DNA of 64,000 bases from Clostridia bacterium. Lineage in GTDB: Bacteria; Bacillota; Clostridia; Lachnospirales; Lachnospiraceae. Shown here one piece after another: positions 8,473-17,722 of this stretch (the first letter of the stretch is position 1; every line of letters starts with the position of its first letter). The translations under genes were made by a program, and so were the position numbers. The stretch covers positions 62,001 to 126,000 of the forward strand of contig CAJTFE010000003.1 of NCBI GenBank assembly GCA_910575725.1, read 5' to 3'. Under the pieces are notes generated by a model. The model saw only the letters and a list, made by a program, of their open reading frames with translations. It searched no databases and was not told where the DNA came from.

Positions 8473-9738
8473 TTAACCAACGTAATCTAAACGCTGATTG
8501 CTATTCCCTCTGACACGCACAAACCGCTCTGCTTCCCCTCCGCTCTTGATAAACTGTTCCAGGATAAAGGACGCGGAGCCAAAGGAACCCATATAGTTTT
8601 CCGTATTGGATATGACAATTTCAACTTCTCTTCCCACATATTTCATTCCTCTGCGGCGAAGAGCCGTCTTAAACATTTCCATAAAAATGGGACATTCTCT
8701 GCTGATCTTTCCTTCGCAGATTATCATTTCCGGGTCTGTCAGATTCACAACTCCCGAAACAGCCATTGCCAGATAGTCCGACGCCTTTTCCAGAATTCCA
8801 AGGGCCGTCCTGTCGCCTCCCATAGCCGCCTCAAAAACAATGTTCAAATCTACCTTTCCCGCATCTCCATATACCAAATCGGTGATCTGCGATTCCCAGT
8901 GATTTTCTACTACCCTTCTTGCCGCCTCCTCGATAGCCCGTCCGGAAGCATAATGTTCCAGACATCCATAATTGCCGCAGGAGCATAAGGGACCTTCCCG
9001 TTCTACTGCCACGTGTCCAAGCTGTCCGGAAGAGCCTGAGCTTCCATAATACAAGTTACCGTCCAGCACCAGGGCCGAGCCGATTCCGGAAGCAAGGTTC
9101 AGACAGAGAAAATTCTTAATATCTTTGCCTTTCCCGAAAATTTTCTCCTCTATGGCAAAGGCTCTGGTACTGTCATCAATGGTAATCTGTCCGTCAAAAT
9201 ACTGCTTTAAATATTCCTTTAAGTTTACGTTCTTCCATCCCAGTTCTGTGGAATAAATCAAAATTCCTTTCTGCGCATCTACGATCCCCGGAATTCCCAC
9301 ACCGATTCCCAGGATACGGCTCTCCTCGTTGGGATGTTCACCTATAAGCTCTCTGATTTCTTCAGCCAGACGCTTTAATATAGTGTCTGCCGTATCAACC
9401 TCCCGGTTATCTTGAATCCGCTTGTCAATGATATCAAAGCTTAAATCCATCAGAATGATCTCAATCCGGTATTCATTGATGTCTACGCCGATGATGTAAT
9501 AAGCGTCCCAGCGGAACTCCAGCATCAGCGGCGGCTTTCCGCCGCTGGATATGCCCTTTCCGCTGATATTTACCAGCCCCCGTTCCATGAATTCATCTAC
9601 AATCTTCAAAACGGTAGGCTGTGAAAGTCCCGTCATCCGGGCAATCTCTGCCCGGAAGATACATTTGTTTTCCCAGAGTATCCGCAGGACATTCACCTTA
9701 TTCGCCATATTAACGACACTTCTGTCTACCTTTTCCAT
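8473..9738 (-). CDS. ROK-family transcriptional regulator
   Basis: A 421-residue regulator with an N-terminal winged helix (about residues 10-70: RILWENKCIFRAEIARMTGL then SQPTVLKIVDEFMERGLV) and a C-terminal ROK sugar-kinase-like domain containing the zinc-site motif CSCGNYGCLEHY near residue 250. Such proteins (XylR, NagC) repress sugar operons until bound by sugar. It follows ribulokinase by 35 bp and precedes the cupin gene, so it is encoded inside the operon it probably controls. The quasi-palindrome at 11497-11519, next to the ribulokinase promoter, is a likely operator for this or the second ROK protein encoded at 49075. Confidence 0.88.
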   Translation of the reverse strand: MEKVDRSVVNMANKVNVLRILWENKCIFRAEIARMTGLSQPTVLKIVDEFMERGLVNISGKGISSGGKPPLMLEFRWDAYYIIGVDINEYRIEIILMDLSFDIIDKRIQDNREVDTADTILKRLAEEIRELIGEHPNEESRILGIGVGIPGIVDAQKGILIYSTELGWKNVNLKEYLKQYFDGQITIDDSTRAFAIEEKIFGKGKDIKNFLCLNLASGIGSALVLDGNLYYGSSGSSGQLGHVAVEREGPLCSCGNYGCLEHYASGRAIEEAARRVVENHWESQITDLVYGDAGKVDLNIVFEAAMGGDRTALGILEKASDYLAMAVSGVVNLTDPEMIICEGKISRECPIFMEMFKTALRRRGMKYVGREVEIVISNTENYMGSFGSASFILEQFIKSGGEAERFVRVRGNSNQRLDYVG

Positions 9739-9773
9739 CTAAATGTTCCCCTCTTTAGGCCTGGCGCCTCTAT

Positions 9774-11456
9774 TCAGCCTCCATTCCGCGCTGCCTGTAT
9801 TTCCTCAAAATGCCTTCCCACCTTCAGATACTGACAGTAAAGCCTGTCGTATTTCTCAAAATTCTTTTCCTCCGGCATATAGATCTTCATAAAACCTACG
9901 TTCATATGCGCCTGGGCCTCCTCCAGATCCTGATAGAAGCCTGCCGCTACAGCCGCATACATGGCGGAGCCCTGGGCGCATGCCTGAGTCAGATTGGATA
10001 CCTTTATGGGCCTTTTCATGGCATCTGCAAGCATCTGCATAATCAGAGGAGACTTTTTCGGTATTCCGCCCACGGTAATAATCTCATCAATCTGAATTCC
10101 TCTTGAAACAAAAGAATCAATAATGCGCCGGGAACCAAATACCGCAGCCTGCAGAATACCTTTGAACAACTCCACTGCGTCCGTTCCCAGGGTCAGACCA
10201 TACATCCCTCCTTTCACAGTCTCATTAATCATGGGATATCTGCGTCCGTTAAACCAGTCAATCACTGTCAGCTCCGAATCCTCCTCTGCATTAAGAGCCT
10301 CCTGGGTAATCCTGTCCAGCATCCGTTCCCGGATTTCTTTTATCAGCGCCTTTTTTGTACTATCCTCAATCAGTTCTGTCTCATTTATAAGGGTTCCGGC
10401 CGGCCACATTAACAGATTCCGGTACCAGGTGCACAAATCTCCAAAAGCCGCCTGGCTGGCTTCCATTCCCACATAGCCCGGAAGAATGGAATTTTCCGCC
10501 TGTCCGCAGGAATCATGCAGATCTCTGCCCCTTAAGCTTTCCCGTTTATGTACCAGCATATCTACCGTAGAGGTTCCGATCACTTTCACAAGAACATTCG
10601 GCCTTACCCCCGCTCCTACGGCTCCCGCATGGGCATCCAGAGAGCTTCCTCCCACAATCACCTGCTCATTAATTCCAAGCCGCTCTGCCCATTCCTTCGT
10701 GATCACTCCAACCTGATGGGTGGATACCTGAGGTACTTTTGCATAATGCTTCGCCACATAAGCCAGATAAGGATCTACCTCATTTAGACACTTCATAGTG
10801 GGCAGTCCTCCAAAATCACTGTGCCACAGCGCTTTATGCCCGGCCGCGCAGCTGCAGCGGTACATGGTATTGGGATCTGTATTCCCCGTCAAAAGCGCCG
10901 GAATCCAGTCACAGTGCTCCACCCAGGCATAAGCCTTTTCTTTCACCCGCTCATCTGCTCTGGAGCCGTGGAGGATTTTGGCCCACCACCATTCGGATGC
11001 ATAGGTTCCCTGAAATCTCAGATAATCCTCGCCGCCGAAATTGGAAAATACCGCATTGATTTCCTTTGCCTCCTCGATGGCCGTATGATCCTTCCACAGA
11101 TAAAACATGGCATTGGGATTCTCTGCGAACTCCGGCAGCAGCGCCAGAGGGGTTCCGTCCTTATCTACCGGACACGGCGTGGAGCCTGTCGTATCCACTC
11201 CGATTCCGCGGACAAAGCTTCCCGCATCCTCCCCCGCATCCTTAAGCGCACCTCTGACACACTTTACAAAGGCTTCCAGATAATCCAGAGGGTGCTGACG
11301 GAACATATTCCGCGACGGGTCGCAATACAGCTTTTTCATCCATCGTTCATATTCACAGAAATCACTTCCCACGGTAGCTCCGTTCGTCACATCTACGACT
11401 ACCGCCCGGACGGAATCACTTCCGAAATCTATTCCGATTACATAATCCTTTTTCAT
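9774..11456 (-). CDS. araB: Ribulokinase (FGGY kinase)
   Basis: A 560-residue FGGY-family kinase, the usual length of AraB. It opens with GIDFGSDSVRAVVVDV (phosphate-binding loop), has GVDTTGSTPCPVD near residue 90 and the C-terminal ATP-site stretch EIITVGGIPKKSPLIMQML. AraB phosphorylates L-ribulose (and other ribuloses) to the 5-phosphate in the cytoplasm. It heads an operon continuing to the ROK regulator, cupin, SDR, ABC importer and transketolase genes. A sigma-A promoter (TTGACA, 17 bp, TATTCT) and an operator-like palindrome lie directly upstream. No AraA or AraD of the classical type is seen in the window, so another ribulose may be the real substrate. Confidence 0.85.
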   Translation of the reverse strand: MKKDYVIGIDFGSDSVRAVVVDVTNGATVGSDFCEYERWMKKLYCDPSRNMFRQHPLDYLEAFVKCVRGALKDAGEDAGSFVRGIGVDTTGSTPCPVDKDGTPLALLPEFAENPNAMFYLWKDHTAIEEAKEINAVFSNFGGEDYLRFQGTYASEWWWAKILHGSRADERVKEKAYAWVEHCDWIPALLTGNTDPNTMYRCSCAAGHKALWHSDFGGLPTMKCLNEVDPYLAYVAKHYAKVPQVSTHQVGVITKEWAERLGINEQVIVGGSSLDAHAGAVGAGVRPNVLVKVIGTSTVDMLVHKRESLRGRDLHDSCGQAENSILPGYVGMEASQAAFGDLCTWYRNLLMWPAGTLINETELIEDSTKKALIKEIRERMLDRITQEALNAEEDSELTVIDWFNGRRYPMINETVKGGMYGLTLGTDAVELFKGILQAAVFGSRRIIDSFVSRGIQIDEIITVGGIPKKSPLIMQMLADAMKRPIKVSNLTQACAQGSAMYAAVAAGFYQDLEEAQAHMNVGFMKIYMPEEKNFEKYDRLYCQYLKVGRHFEEIQAARNGG

Positions 11457-11496
11457 TTTCTTTCACCTTTACAATCGTTTTCTATATTCCTGCGTT

Positions 11497-11519
11497 CTTA
11501 CTTAATTCACTTAACTAAG
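11497..11519 (-). promoter_or_regulatory. Putative ROK/XylR-type operator, site 1
   Basis: A 23-bp quasi-palindrome, CTTAGTTAAGTGAATTAAG on the minus strand plus flanks, immediately downstream of the -10 of the ribulokinase promoter. It shares the pattern TTAGTTNAGTNANTNAA with sites at 30629, 34796 and 48634. Confidence 0.5.
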
Positions 11520-11522
11520 CAC

Positions 11523-11551
11523 AGAATAATATATTTCTCCTTTCTTGTCAA
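11523..11551 (-). promoter_or_regulatory. Sigma-A promoter for the ribulokinase operon
   Basis: On the minus strand TTGACA (11546-11551) and TATTCT (11523-11528) are separated by exactly 17 bp. The surrounding stretch, 11520-11820, is very AT-rich with long T runs on the plus strand and holds no gene. Confidence 0.55.
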
Positions 11552-11822
11552 TAACAATTTGTTTATTTTTTTCGTTTTTTTGTGTAATAATTTATAGAAA
11601 ATGTACCACTGTAAAATATTGTTTAAAAAATCAATCCGGCAAAATGATAATTTTTATTTTTCCGGTATTGCTTCTGTTTTTTTCATATTGAATTGTTTTT
11701 GTTTTATATCTTATTATTTTTTTGCATTTTTCAATCTTTTCTTATATTTTTAAACTGTTTTCTGTTTTTTCTTTTGTGCTTAATAAACTAAATTAATAAA
11801 GCCCCGGACAAATCTGCAGACT

Positions 11823-11860
11823 AAAAAAAGAACCTTTTTTCATTTGATGAAAAAAAGTTC
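11823..11860 (-). terminator. Rho-independent terminator after the DeoR gene
   Basis: On the minus strand GAACTTTTTT and AAAAAAGGTTC pair around TTCATCAAATG and are followed by a run of seven T. It closes the operon ending with the DeoR-type regulator and separates it from ribulokinase. Confidence 0.75.
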
Positions 11861-11935
11861 TCTTTCCACATTATCGTTCTTCCGTTAAGGAATCAGACAA
11901 ATATACTCACATCCGTCTGACAAATGCCGGGAGCG

Positions 11936-12724
11936 TCAGATTTCTGCCTGGACGACCTCGATTCCCAGGGAGACAGCCTCCCTCACAAACTCCCGATCCG
12001 CTTTCTGATCCGTAACAAGGGTATGGATATCCTGGATTCCGGCAAAAGCAGAAAATGTCTCATTATTAATCTTTGTGCTGTCCGCCAGCGCTACAACCTT
12101 CGCCGAAACAGCAATCATTTTGCGCTTAATCTCCGCAATATCTATCCGGAATGTACTTAAGCCCCGTACAATGGAAATGCCGTTCGTAGCAACAAACAGA
12201 GTGTCTACATAGAATGCTTCCAAAGCGCTCAGCACGGAGCTCCCGATGGTACAGTGAAAATTATGGCGGACCATTCCCCCGAGAAGAACTATTGCAATAT
12301 CGCTGTTCTGCTCCAGAAATCCCGCAATCTTTAAATCATTTGTAATTACAGTCAGATTGGGAATATTGACAATATGTCTGGCAAGCTCAAAGGTCGTAGT
12401 GCCTGTATCCAGGGCTATCACATCGCCGGAATGAACATACTGGGCTGCCAGCCTGGCAATGGCCTGCTTCTGCGCCACATTCTGCCCTTCTTTTTCCATA
12501 GAGGTCTGCTCATAGTTGGCATAATTCCGGCTGATCGCGCCTCCGTGGGTTCTCTTCAGCATTCCCTGCTGTTCCAGTTCTGTCAAATCTTTTCGGATCG
12601 TTGCCGTGGAAACAGAAAACTGTTCACTTAATTCGTCAACTGTTACCCTGCTCTTTTTTTTAACCAGAGAAGCTATTTCCTGTCTGCGCACTTCACCAAA
12701 AAGCCCTTTTTGTGTCTCTGCCAT
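11936..12724 (-). CDS. DeoR-family transcriptional regulator
   Basis: A 262-residue regulator. Residues about 10-65 form the DeoR helix-turn-helix (RRQEIASLVKKKSRVTVDEL then FSVSTATIRKDLTELEQQG), followed by KRTHGGA. The rest is the sugar-phosphate-sensing domain with VIALDTGTTTFELA and the C-terminal LVTDQKADREF. DeoR proteins usually bind a phosphorylated sugar intermediate. The ATG at 12724 is chosen because GGGGAAGAAGGGA lies just before it; the longer frame has no such site. It is the last gene of the importer and isomerase operon, about 100 bp after the AraC gene. Confidence 0.88.
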   Translation of the reverse strand: MAETQKGLFGEVRRQEIASLVKKKSRVTVDELSEQFSVSTATIRKDLTELEQQGMLKRTHGGAISRNYANYEQTSMEKEGQNVAQKQAIARLAAQYVHSGDVIALDTGTTTFELARHIVNIPNLTVITNDLKIAGFLEQNSDIAIVLLGGMVRHNFHCTIGSSVLSALEAFYVDTLFVATNGISIVRGLSTFRIDIAEIKRKMIAVSAKVVALADSTKINNETFSAFAGIQDIHTLVTDQKADREFVREAVSLGIEVVQAEI

Positions 12725-12824
12725 TCCCTTCTTCCCCTCATTTCCATAAACCAGGCTGCTGTTTTTTGATTCCTCAGCGTCCCTATGAAGACTATACCAC
12801 AAAACCGCTCTTCATTCCAACATA

Positions 12825-13772
12825 TTATTGATTAAAATATATCTGTTTCTGCGGATTGTAGTCCACCTTTTCCAGCATGGAATTGTTGCTGTCTTCAATC
12901 ATTTCCATGTAAGCGCTGGGACTTAAGCCCCTTTTTTGCTTAAATACCTTGCTGAATGCATGGACACTGGAAAATCCGCATTTTAAAGCCGTCTCTGTAA
13001 TATTGTACCTGCCGCTCATCATAAATTCCTGGGCCCTGTCCAGCCGGTAATTCAGAAGGTACATATGAAGGGACACCCCGATGTAATCCTGGAACAGCTT
13101 CGACAGATAGTTTGGGGAAGCGTGAATGGCTTCACTGATCTTTACATTATCCAGTTCCTCATTGTAATGGAGGCAGATATACTCCAAGGCATTCTCCACA
13201 AGCTTCCAGGACTTTGTTTTCTTGGCCTTCTCCTCCCGGCCCGCTCTGCCGGAGTGCGGAAAACAACGCACCATGATAGTGAGAAACTGCAGCGCCATCC
13301 CTTTGAGCATAGTCTGGTACCCCTCTTCCTCCCTGGAAAATTCGTGATACATGGAAAGAAAGAGCTTTTCCACGGAATACCGCTCGCTCTGGCGTATGGT
13401 CCCCACAATCTCCTTCTCGCCCAGAAGCTTTTCCTTTTCCGGAACCGGATATCTGGAACGCAGATTCATGCCGCTCTGATGAGGGATCTTCATTCGCTCC
13501 TCATCCATGTAAAAGTCAAAATGCAGCACATACTGAATAAGGGGCTCTGCATTCGTCTTCATAATCAGATGATGCAGATACGGCGGTATCAGAATAAAAT
13601 CCCCTTCCTTCATATGATACCGCCGGCCCTCCAGAATATAATCCAAAGAGCCCTCTGCAATATAAATGATCACATAGTCCAGATCTTCCCAGGCCCCTTC
13701 CAGATGAACGGACTTTTTTATCTTTACCATACGAATATACGGTTGGACATTCGCAAGATCCTGGGTCGTCAT
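12825..13772 (-). CDS. AraC-family transcriptional regulator
   Basis: A 315-residue protein with an N-terminal cupin-like sugar-sensing domain (IYIAEGSLDYILEGRRYHM and GDFILIPPYLHHLI) and a C-terminal double helix-turn-helix (ISEAIHASPNYLSKLFQDYI and TALKCGFSSVHAFSKVFKQK). Proteins of this layout activate catabolic operons on sugar binding. Its ATG lies 4 bp after the isomerase stop and its ribosome-binding site is inside the last isomerase codons, so the two are coupled. It sits beside a DeoR gene, giving this locus two regulators. Confidence 0.88.
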   Translation of the reverse strand: MTTQDLANVQPYIRMVKIKKSVHLEGAWEDLDYVIIYIAEGSLDYILEGRRYHMKEGDFILIPPYLHHLIMKTNAEPLIQYVLHFDFYMDEERMKIPHQSGMNLRSRYPVPEKEKLLGEKEIVGTIRQSERYSVEKLFLSMYHEFSREEEGYQTMLKGMALQFLTIMVRCFPHSGRAGREEKAKKTKSWKLVENALEYICLHYNEELDNVKISEAIHASPNYLSKLFQDYIGVSLHMYLLNYRLDRAQEFMMSGRYNITETALKCGFSSVHAFSKVFKQKRGLSPSAYMEMIEDSNNSMLEKVDYNPQKQIYFNQ

Positions 13773-13776
13773 ACTA

Positions 13777-15195
13777 TCACTCCAAAATCTGAACCGGGAT
13801 ATGCAGAAGCTTTGCCACAGTCTTTAATTCCTCCACATAATCCCCATAAACGCCGTGGATGTGGTTGCAGGGATATTTCTCAATAAATTCATCGGCAGAA
13901 ACCCTGCATTTTGTAAATGCGATGGGCCAGGGAGGGGTGGCCGTGTTCCCCAGCTCCTCCATCTTCTCCCGGGAAAACTGTACAATCTCCCCCGGAACAA
14001 TGGTCAGATAGTAGTCGTCTCCCTTACGGGCAAAACGGGCAAGGGTCACCTTCCCCGGAGCCGCAAAGTGATGCACGCTGCCTCCCCCTGCCGGGTAGTC
14101 CTTGGACTCAGGAAGAAGGGATACATGCTTTAGATTCTCCTCCGGAATCATGCTGCCTCCCGCATAGTAGGTGGCATGGGTTCCGGAATTGCCGAAGAAC
14201 CAGCAGTCTACAGACTTCTCATAGTGGCGCACATCCGCAAACAGCACCGGCGTTCCTGCAATCACCTTGAGAATCTGCATGGTCAGCGCCCCGTCCATGT
14301 CCGACTCAGTGGCCGCCACAACAGGCTCATGGGGGCCGTCCCAGTCATATGGATCATTCAAGAAGGCCTCGGCCAGATCCATTGTAACATACCAGTCAGT
14401 GAGATCACCATGGGCTTTTATGCCAATGAAATCAAGTCCCCGTTCCTCGATAATCTTACGCAGGGCATAGTAAGAGCGGATCTGCGTCTCCAGCTTCTGA
14501 GGCGTAAAGTTGGAATCGTTGTAAGCAATCCGCCCCACCCGGGCTTCCAGCCACCGCCTGGCTGCCGTCACCTTTTCCTGCTCCACCTCATTGCCGTAAC
14601 GCATGATTTCATACTGCTCTACATTTTCAATGTCAATGCCGAACATCCTCTGCCACTGGGCCAGATTGGCCACGGTGGTATACATGCCCATAGGCCGGCC
14701 TCCGAAATTGCCATAAGTCAGCCCCCGAAGACGGTTCACCGCACAGGCAGCCCGGATAAAGCCCAGCACCTTTCCCAGTACTCCGTCGTCGCCGATGGAA
14801 CCGAAGATCCGTTTGTGGGCAAGGTTCATCTGATCCAGGGAACCGGACGCCGCCATCATTCCCACCATTCCGCACTCCGAAGGATGAATGTTGCAGAACA
14901 ACAGATAAGGCCCTGGCGCAAAGTTTGTGGCCACCGCCGTATACTGAGGATAACACCAGATGGCGTAATTGAAAATCGTCATTTCCACTCCGGCAGCCTT
15001 CAGCTTCCCGGCCTGCTCCTTTGCCGCCTGGTTGGAATTCACCGGCTGATCGCCTTCCACAACCTCCACCAGGCCGGTTTCCTCAAGGCGCTCACGGATC
15101 TCCCTCTGATAGCGCATATTCATATCAAGCTGCAGATCATGAAGATAGGGACGCCCGTCCGACATGGTCAGTAATCCTACTTTAAATTTTTTCAT
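13777..15195 (-). CDS. L-fucose/L-arabinose isomerase family protein
   Basis: A 472-residue protein of the FucI/AraA-related ketol isomerase family. It begins KVGLLTMSDGRPYLHDLQLD, has FNYAIWCYPQYTAVA, CNIHPSECGMVGMMAASG, GNFGGRPMGMYTT and ATESDMDGALTMQILKVIAG. The family isomerises aldoses to ketoses with a divalent metal in the cytoplasm. Lying directly downstream of an importer with two permeases and next to a D-allulose-type epimerase gene, it may feed a ketohexose or ketopentose pathway. It is only distantly similar to the isomerase-like proteins encoded at 1-1339 and 28433-29917, so each probably serves a different sugar. Confidence 0.8.
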   Translation of the reverse strand: MKKFKVGLLTMSDGRPYLHDLQLDMNMRYQREIRERLEETGLVEVVEGDQPVNSNQAAKEQAGKLKAAGVEMTIFNYAIWCYPQYTAVATNFAPGPYLLFCNIHPSECGMVGMMAASGSLDQMNLAHKRIFGSIGDDGVLGKVLGFIRAACAVNRLRGLTYGNFGGRPMGMYTTVANLAQWQRMFGIDIENVEQYEIMRYGNEVEQEKVTAARRWLEARVGRIAYNDSNFTPQKLETQIRSYYALRKIIEERGLDFIGIKAHGDLTDWYVTMDLAEAFLNDPYDWDGPHEPVVAATESDMDGALTMQILKVIAGTPVLFADVRHYEKSVDCWFFGNSGTHATYYAGGSMIPEENLKHVSLLPESKDYPAGGGSVHHFAAPGKVTLARFARKGDDYYLTIVPGEIVQFSREKMEELGNTATPPWPIAFTKCRVSADEFIEKYPCNHIHGVYGDYVEELKTVAKLLHIPVQILE

Positions 15196-15232
15196 ATCTT
15201 GGCCCTTTCCTTTCTATATCTATGCCAGCGCT

Positions 15233-16213
15233 CTAAGACGTCTGGGATATTCTCCGGCCCACAGACAGCTTCAAAGAATCCGTCACCATAGCCAGGTAGA
15301 TAACAATTCCGCGCACAATGGGATAAAGGTATACGTTTGCCCCCAGAAGCCCCAGGCCGTTCTCAATGCTGTAATAAAAGATTACGCCGATCAGGGTTCC
15401 GGGAATAATGCTGCCCACGCCTCCCATCAGAGAGGTTCCTCCCAGAACGCAGGCTGTAATCGCCAGAAATTCACTTCCCTCCCCGATACTTCCCGGAAGA
15501 AGAATTCCGAAATTCACACACTGAAGGGAGCCTGCAAGGCCGGCAAGCATTCCGCTTATGATAAACGCAGACCATTTTGTCCGATCCACATGGATGCCGA
15601 TTGTCCTGGCCGCCTCCCGGTTGCATCCGCAGGCCTGGATTTTCCTTCCGAAGGCTGTGTATCTGTAGATCAGCATCATCACAACTGCAATCAGCAGGCT
15701 TATATAAATCAGCGGCGATAAGGTCAGCAGCCGGTAATTTGCAAAGGTATGCACCTCCTTGGGGGTCAGAATCTGTTCTCCGTTCACAGACAGATAACAG
15801 ATTCCCCGAAGAATAAACTGCATCCCTAATGAAGCCATAAATGCATTGATCCGCAGCTTCACCACCATGAATCCCGTCAGGACGCCGCACACCGCACCAA
15901 CCAGCAGCGCAATCAAAAAGGCAGCATAAAGGGGCAGCTTCAGCTTTGTCATGCTTAAGATCCAGGCCGCAGCCGCCACGGCTCCCACAGAGCCTACCGA
16001 GAGATCAATCTCCCCCAGAACCAGAATATAGGTCATACCCGTGGCATAGATCAGAAGGGGCGCCGCATTGGTAAGCAGGGAGCGGAGATTTTTTATGGTA
16101 AAAAAGTGCGGGCTGTTCATGCCGTAGATAAACCACAGTACAACAATCAGGATAAACAGGGCATATTTGATCAGGAAATCCCTGACCGAAATCTGTTTTG
16201 TTTTAAATTTCAT
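15233..16213 (-). CDS. Sugar ABC transporter permease (second of the pair)
   Basis: A 326-residue RbsC-family membrane protein with the signature GEIDLSVGSVGAVAAA and GGTSLMGGVGSIIPG. With the permease encoded at 17723-18718 it would form a heterodimeric channel, as in autoinducer-2 and rhamnose importers, which carry two different permeases. It follows the ATPase by about 20 bp and precedes the isomerase by 37 bp. Confidence 0.87.
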   Translation of the reverse strand: MKFKTKQISVRDFLIKYALFILIVVLWFIYGMNSPHFFTIKNLRSLLTNAAPLLIYATGMTYILVLGEIDLSVGSVGAVAAAAWILSMTKLKLPLYAAFLIALLVGAVCGVLTGFMVVKLRINAFMASLGMQFILRGICYLSVNGEQILTPKEVHTFANYRLLTLSPLIYISLLIAVVMMLIYRYTAFGRKIQACGCNREAARTIGIHVDRTKWSAFIISGMLAGLAGSLQCVNFGILLPGSIGEGSEFLAITACVLGGTSLMGGVGSIIPGTLIGVIFYYSIENGLGLLGANVYLYPIVRGIVIYLAMVTDSLKLSVGRRISQTS

Positions 16214-16234
16214 AGTATGACATCCTCTCCTTCA

Positions 16235-17716
16235 TCAGACGCAAAGGTGCATCAGGGTATCTTTATCAATCTCCTTCTTTAAGAGCTCGCCCGTGAGCCT
16301 TCCCCGGTTCAGAATCACGACCCGGTCACAGACGGCGGACAGCTCCTCGATCTCAGAGGAGACCACCAGGCAGGAGCTTCCCGAAGCCGCCAATTCCCGG
16401 ACCATCCGCTGGATCTCCGCCTTTGCCCCCACGTCCACGCCCCGGGTAGGTTCGTCGATAAAGAACACCTTCGGCTTTTTCATCAGCCATTTTGCCATAA
16501 TCACCTTCTGCTGGTTTCCGCCGGAAAGGGTGGAAACCTTTGTATAGATCGAGGGTGTTTTTACATTCAGCCTCTTACAGTACTCGCTGCTTTCCTCCTT
16601 CTGTCTGTTAAAGTCCAGAAACAGCCGGTTCTTTTTATAATTCTTAAGATTGGGCGCGGACATATTTTCCCACACAGACCAGGGAAGCAGACAGCCGTCG
16701 TCGTGGCGGGCCTCCGTCACATAGCCGCAATGCTCGCGCATCTGTGCAAACGGAATTACTTTAAGCCCCCTGCCGTCGCCCAGATCCAGGGAAACCGTTC
16801 CCTCGTCTGCCTTATCAAGCCCGTAAAGAGCCCTTAAGATCTCCGTTCTTCCGGCTCCCATAAGCCCCCAGATTCCCAGCACCTCACCCTCGTGGAGGTC
16901 AAAGCTTACGTGATCCGGCTTGTCCCCTGCCGTCAGATTTTCTACACGCATAAGAACCTTCTCAAATTTCCGCTCTTCCTCATTATCAACCCGGACCATC
17001 TCTCCGCCAATCATGTTCTGCAGAATCTCCTTCCGGGAGATATCGGCCGTCTTCCCGTCAATCACCTTTCTGCCGTCCCTTAGGACAATGGTGCGATCCG
17101 TGAGCTCCTCCACTTCATCCAGGAAATGGGAAATAAAGAAAATGCAGGCTCCCGTCTTTTTCAGCTGCCGAATCACCTCAAACAGCCGCAGCTTTTCCTT
17201 ATCTGTAAAAGAAGCCGTAGGCTCATCAAACAGTAAAATCTTCCCCCCTGAGGACAAAGCCCTGGCAATCTCAACCATCTGCCTTTCTCCGATGGGCAGA
17301 TCCGCCACTCTCTTCCGAGGATCGATATCACAGTTCATCTGCTCCAGGCTCTTCCTGGCCGCTGCATTCAGCTCCTTGTAATTGACCCTTCCGTGAAGCC
17401 GGGACACAGAGATATTCTCGGCTACCGTCATATACCGGAACATCACCGGCTCCTGATGGATAAAACCAATCCCATACTTTTCCGCATCCTGGGGGCTTTT
17501 GATATGGATCTCCTGCCCGTTGATCCGGATCTCGCCCTCAGTCTGGGGAAATACGCCGCCGAGAATGTTCATCAGGGTAGACTTTCCGGCGCCGTTCACG
17601 CCGATGAGGCCGATGATTTCGCCGCCTCCGGCCTCTATGCTGACCTGGTCAAGGGCCTTGACGCCGGGAAAGCGTTTGGAAATATTGTTGATCTGTAAGG
17701 TTATTTGTTCCGCCAT
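16235..17716 (-). CDS. Sugar ABC transporter ATP-binding protein
   Basis: A 493-residue duplicated ATPase of the RbsA class: GVNGAGKS near residue 40, LLFDEPTASF, then [16 protein letters not shown] and FFIDEPTRGVD. It energises the importer formed with the two flanking permeases. Its ATG overlaps the region just after the first permease stop (TGATAGGAGATG), so translation is coupled. The signature residues for ATP hydrolysis are present in the first domain, while the second Walker A is of the degenerate type normal for the family. Confidence 0.9.
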   Translation of the reverse strand: MAEQITLQINNISKRFPGVKALDQVSIEAGGGEIIGLIGVNGAGKSTLMNILGGVFPQTEGEIRINGQEIHIKSPQDAEKYGIGFIHQEPVMFRYMTVAENISVSRLHGRVNYKELNAAARKSLEQMNCDIDPRKRVADLPIGERQMVEIARALSSGGKILLFDEPTASFTDKEKLRLFEVIRQLKKTGACIFFISHFLDEVEELTDRTIVLRDGRKVIDGKTADISRKEILQNMIGGEMVRVDNEEERKFEKVLMRVENLTAGDKPDHVSFDLHEGEVLGIWGLMGAGRTEILRALYGLDKADEGTVSLDLGDGRGLKVIPFAQMREHCGYVTEARHDDGCLLPWSVWENMSAPNLKNYKKNRLFLDFNRQKEESSEYCKRLNVKTPSIYTKVSTLSGGNQQKVIMAKWLMKKPKVFFIDEPTRGVDVGAKAEIQRMVRELAASGSSCLVVSSEIEELSAVCDRVVILNRGRLTGELLKKEIDKDTLMHLCV

Positions 17717-17722
17717 CTCCTA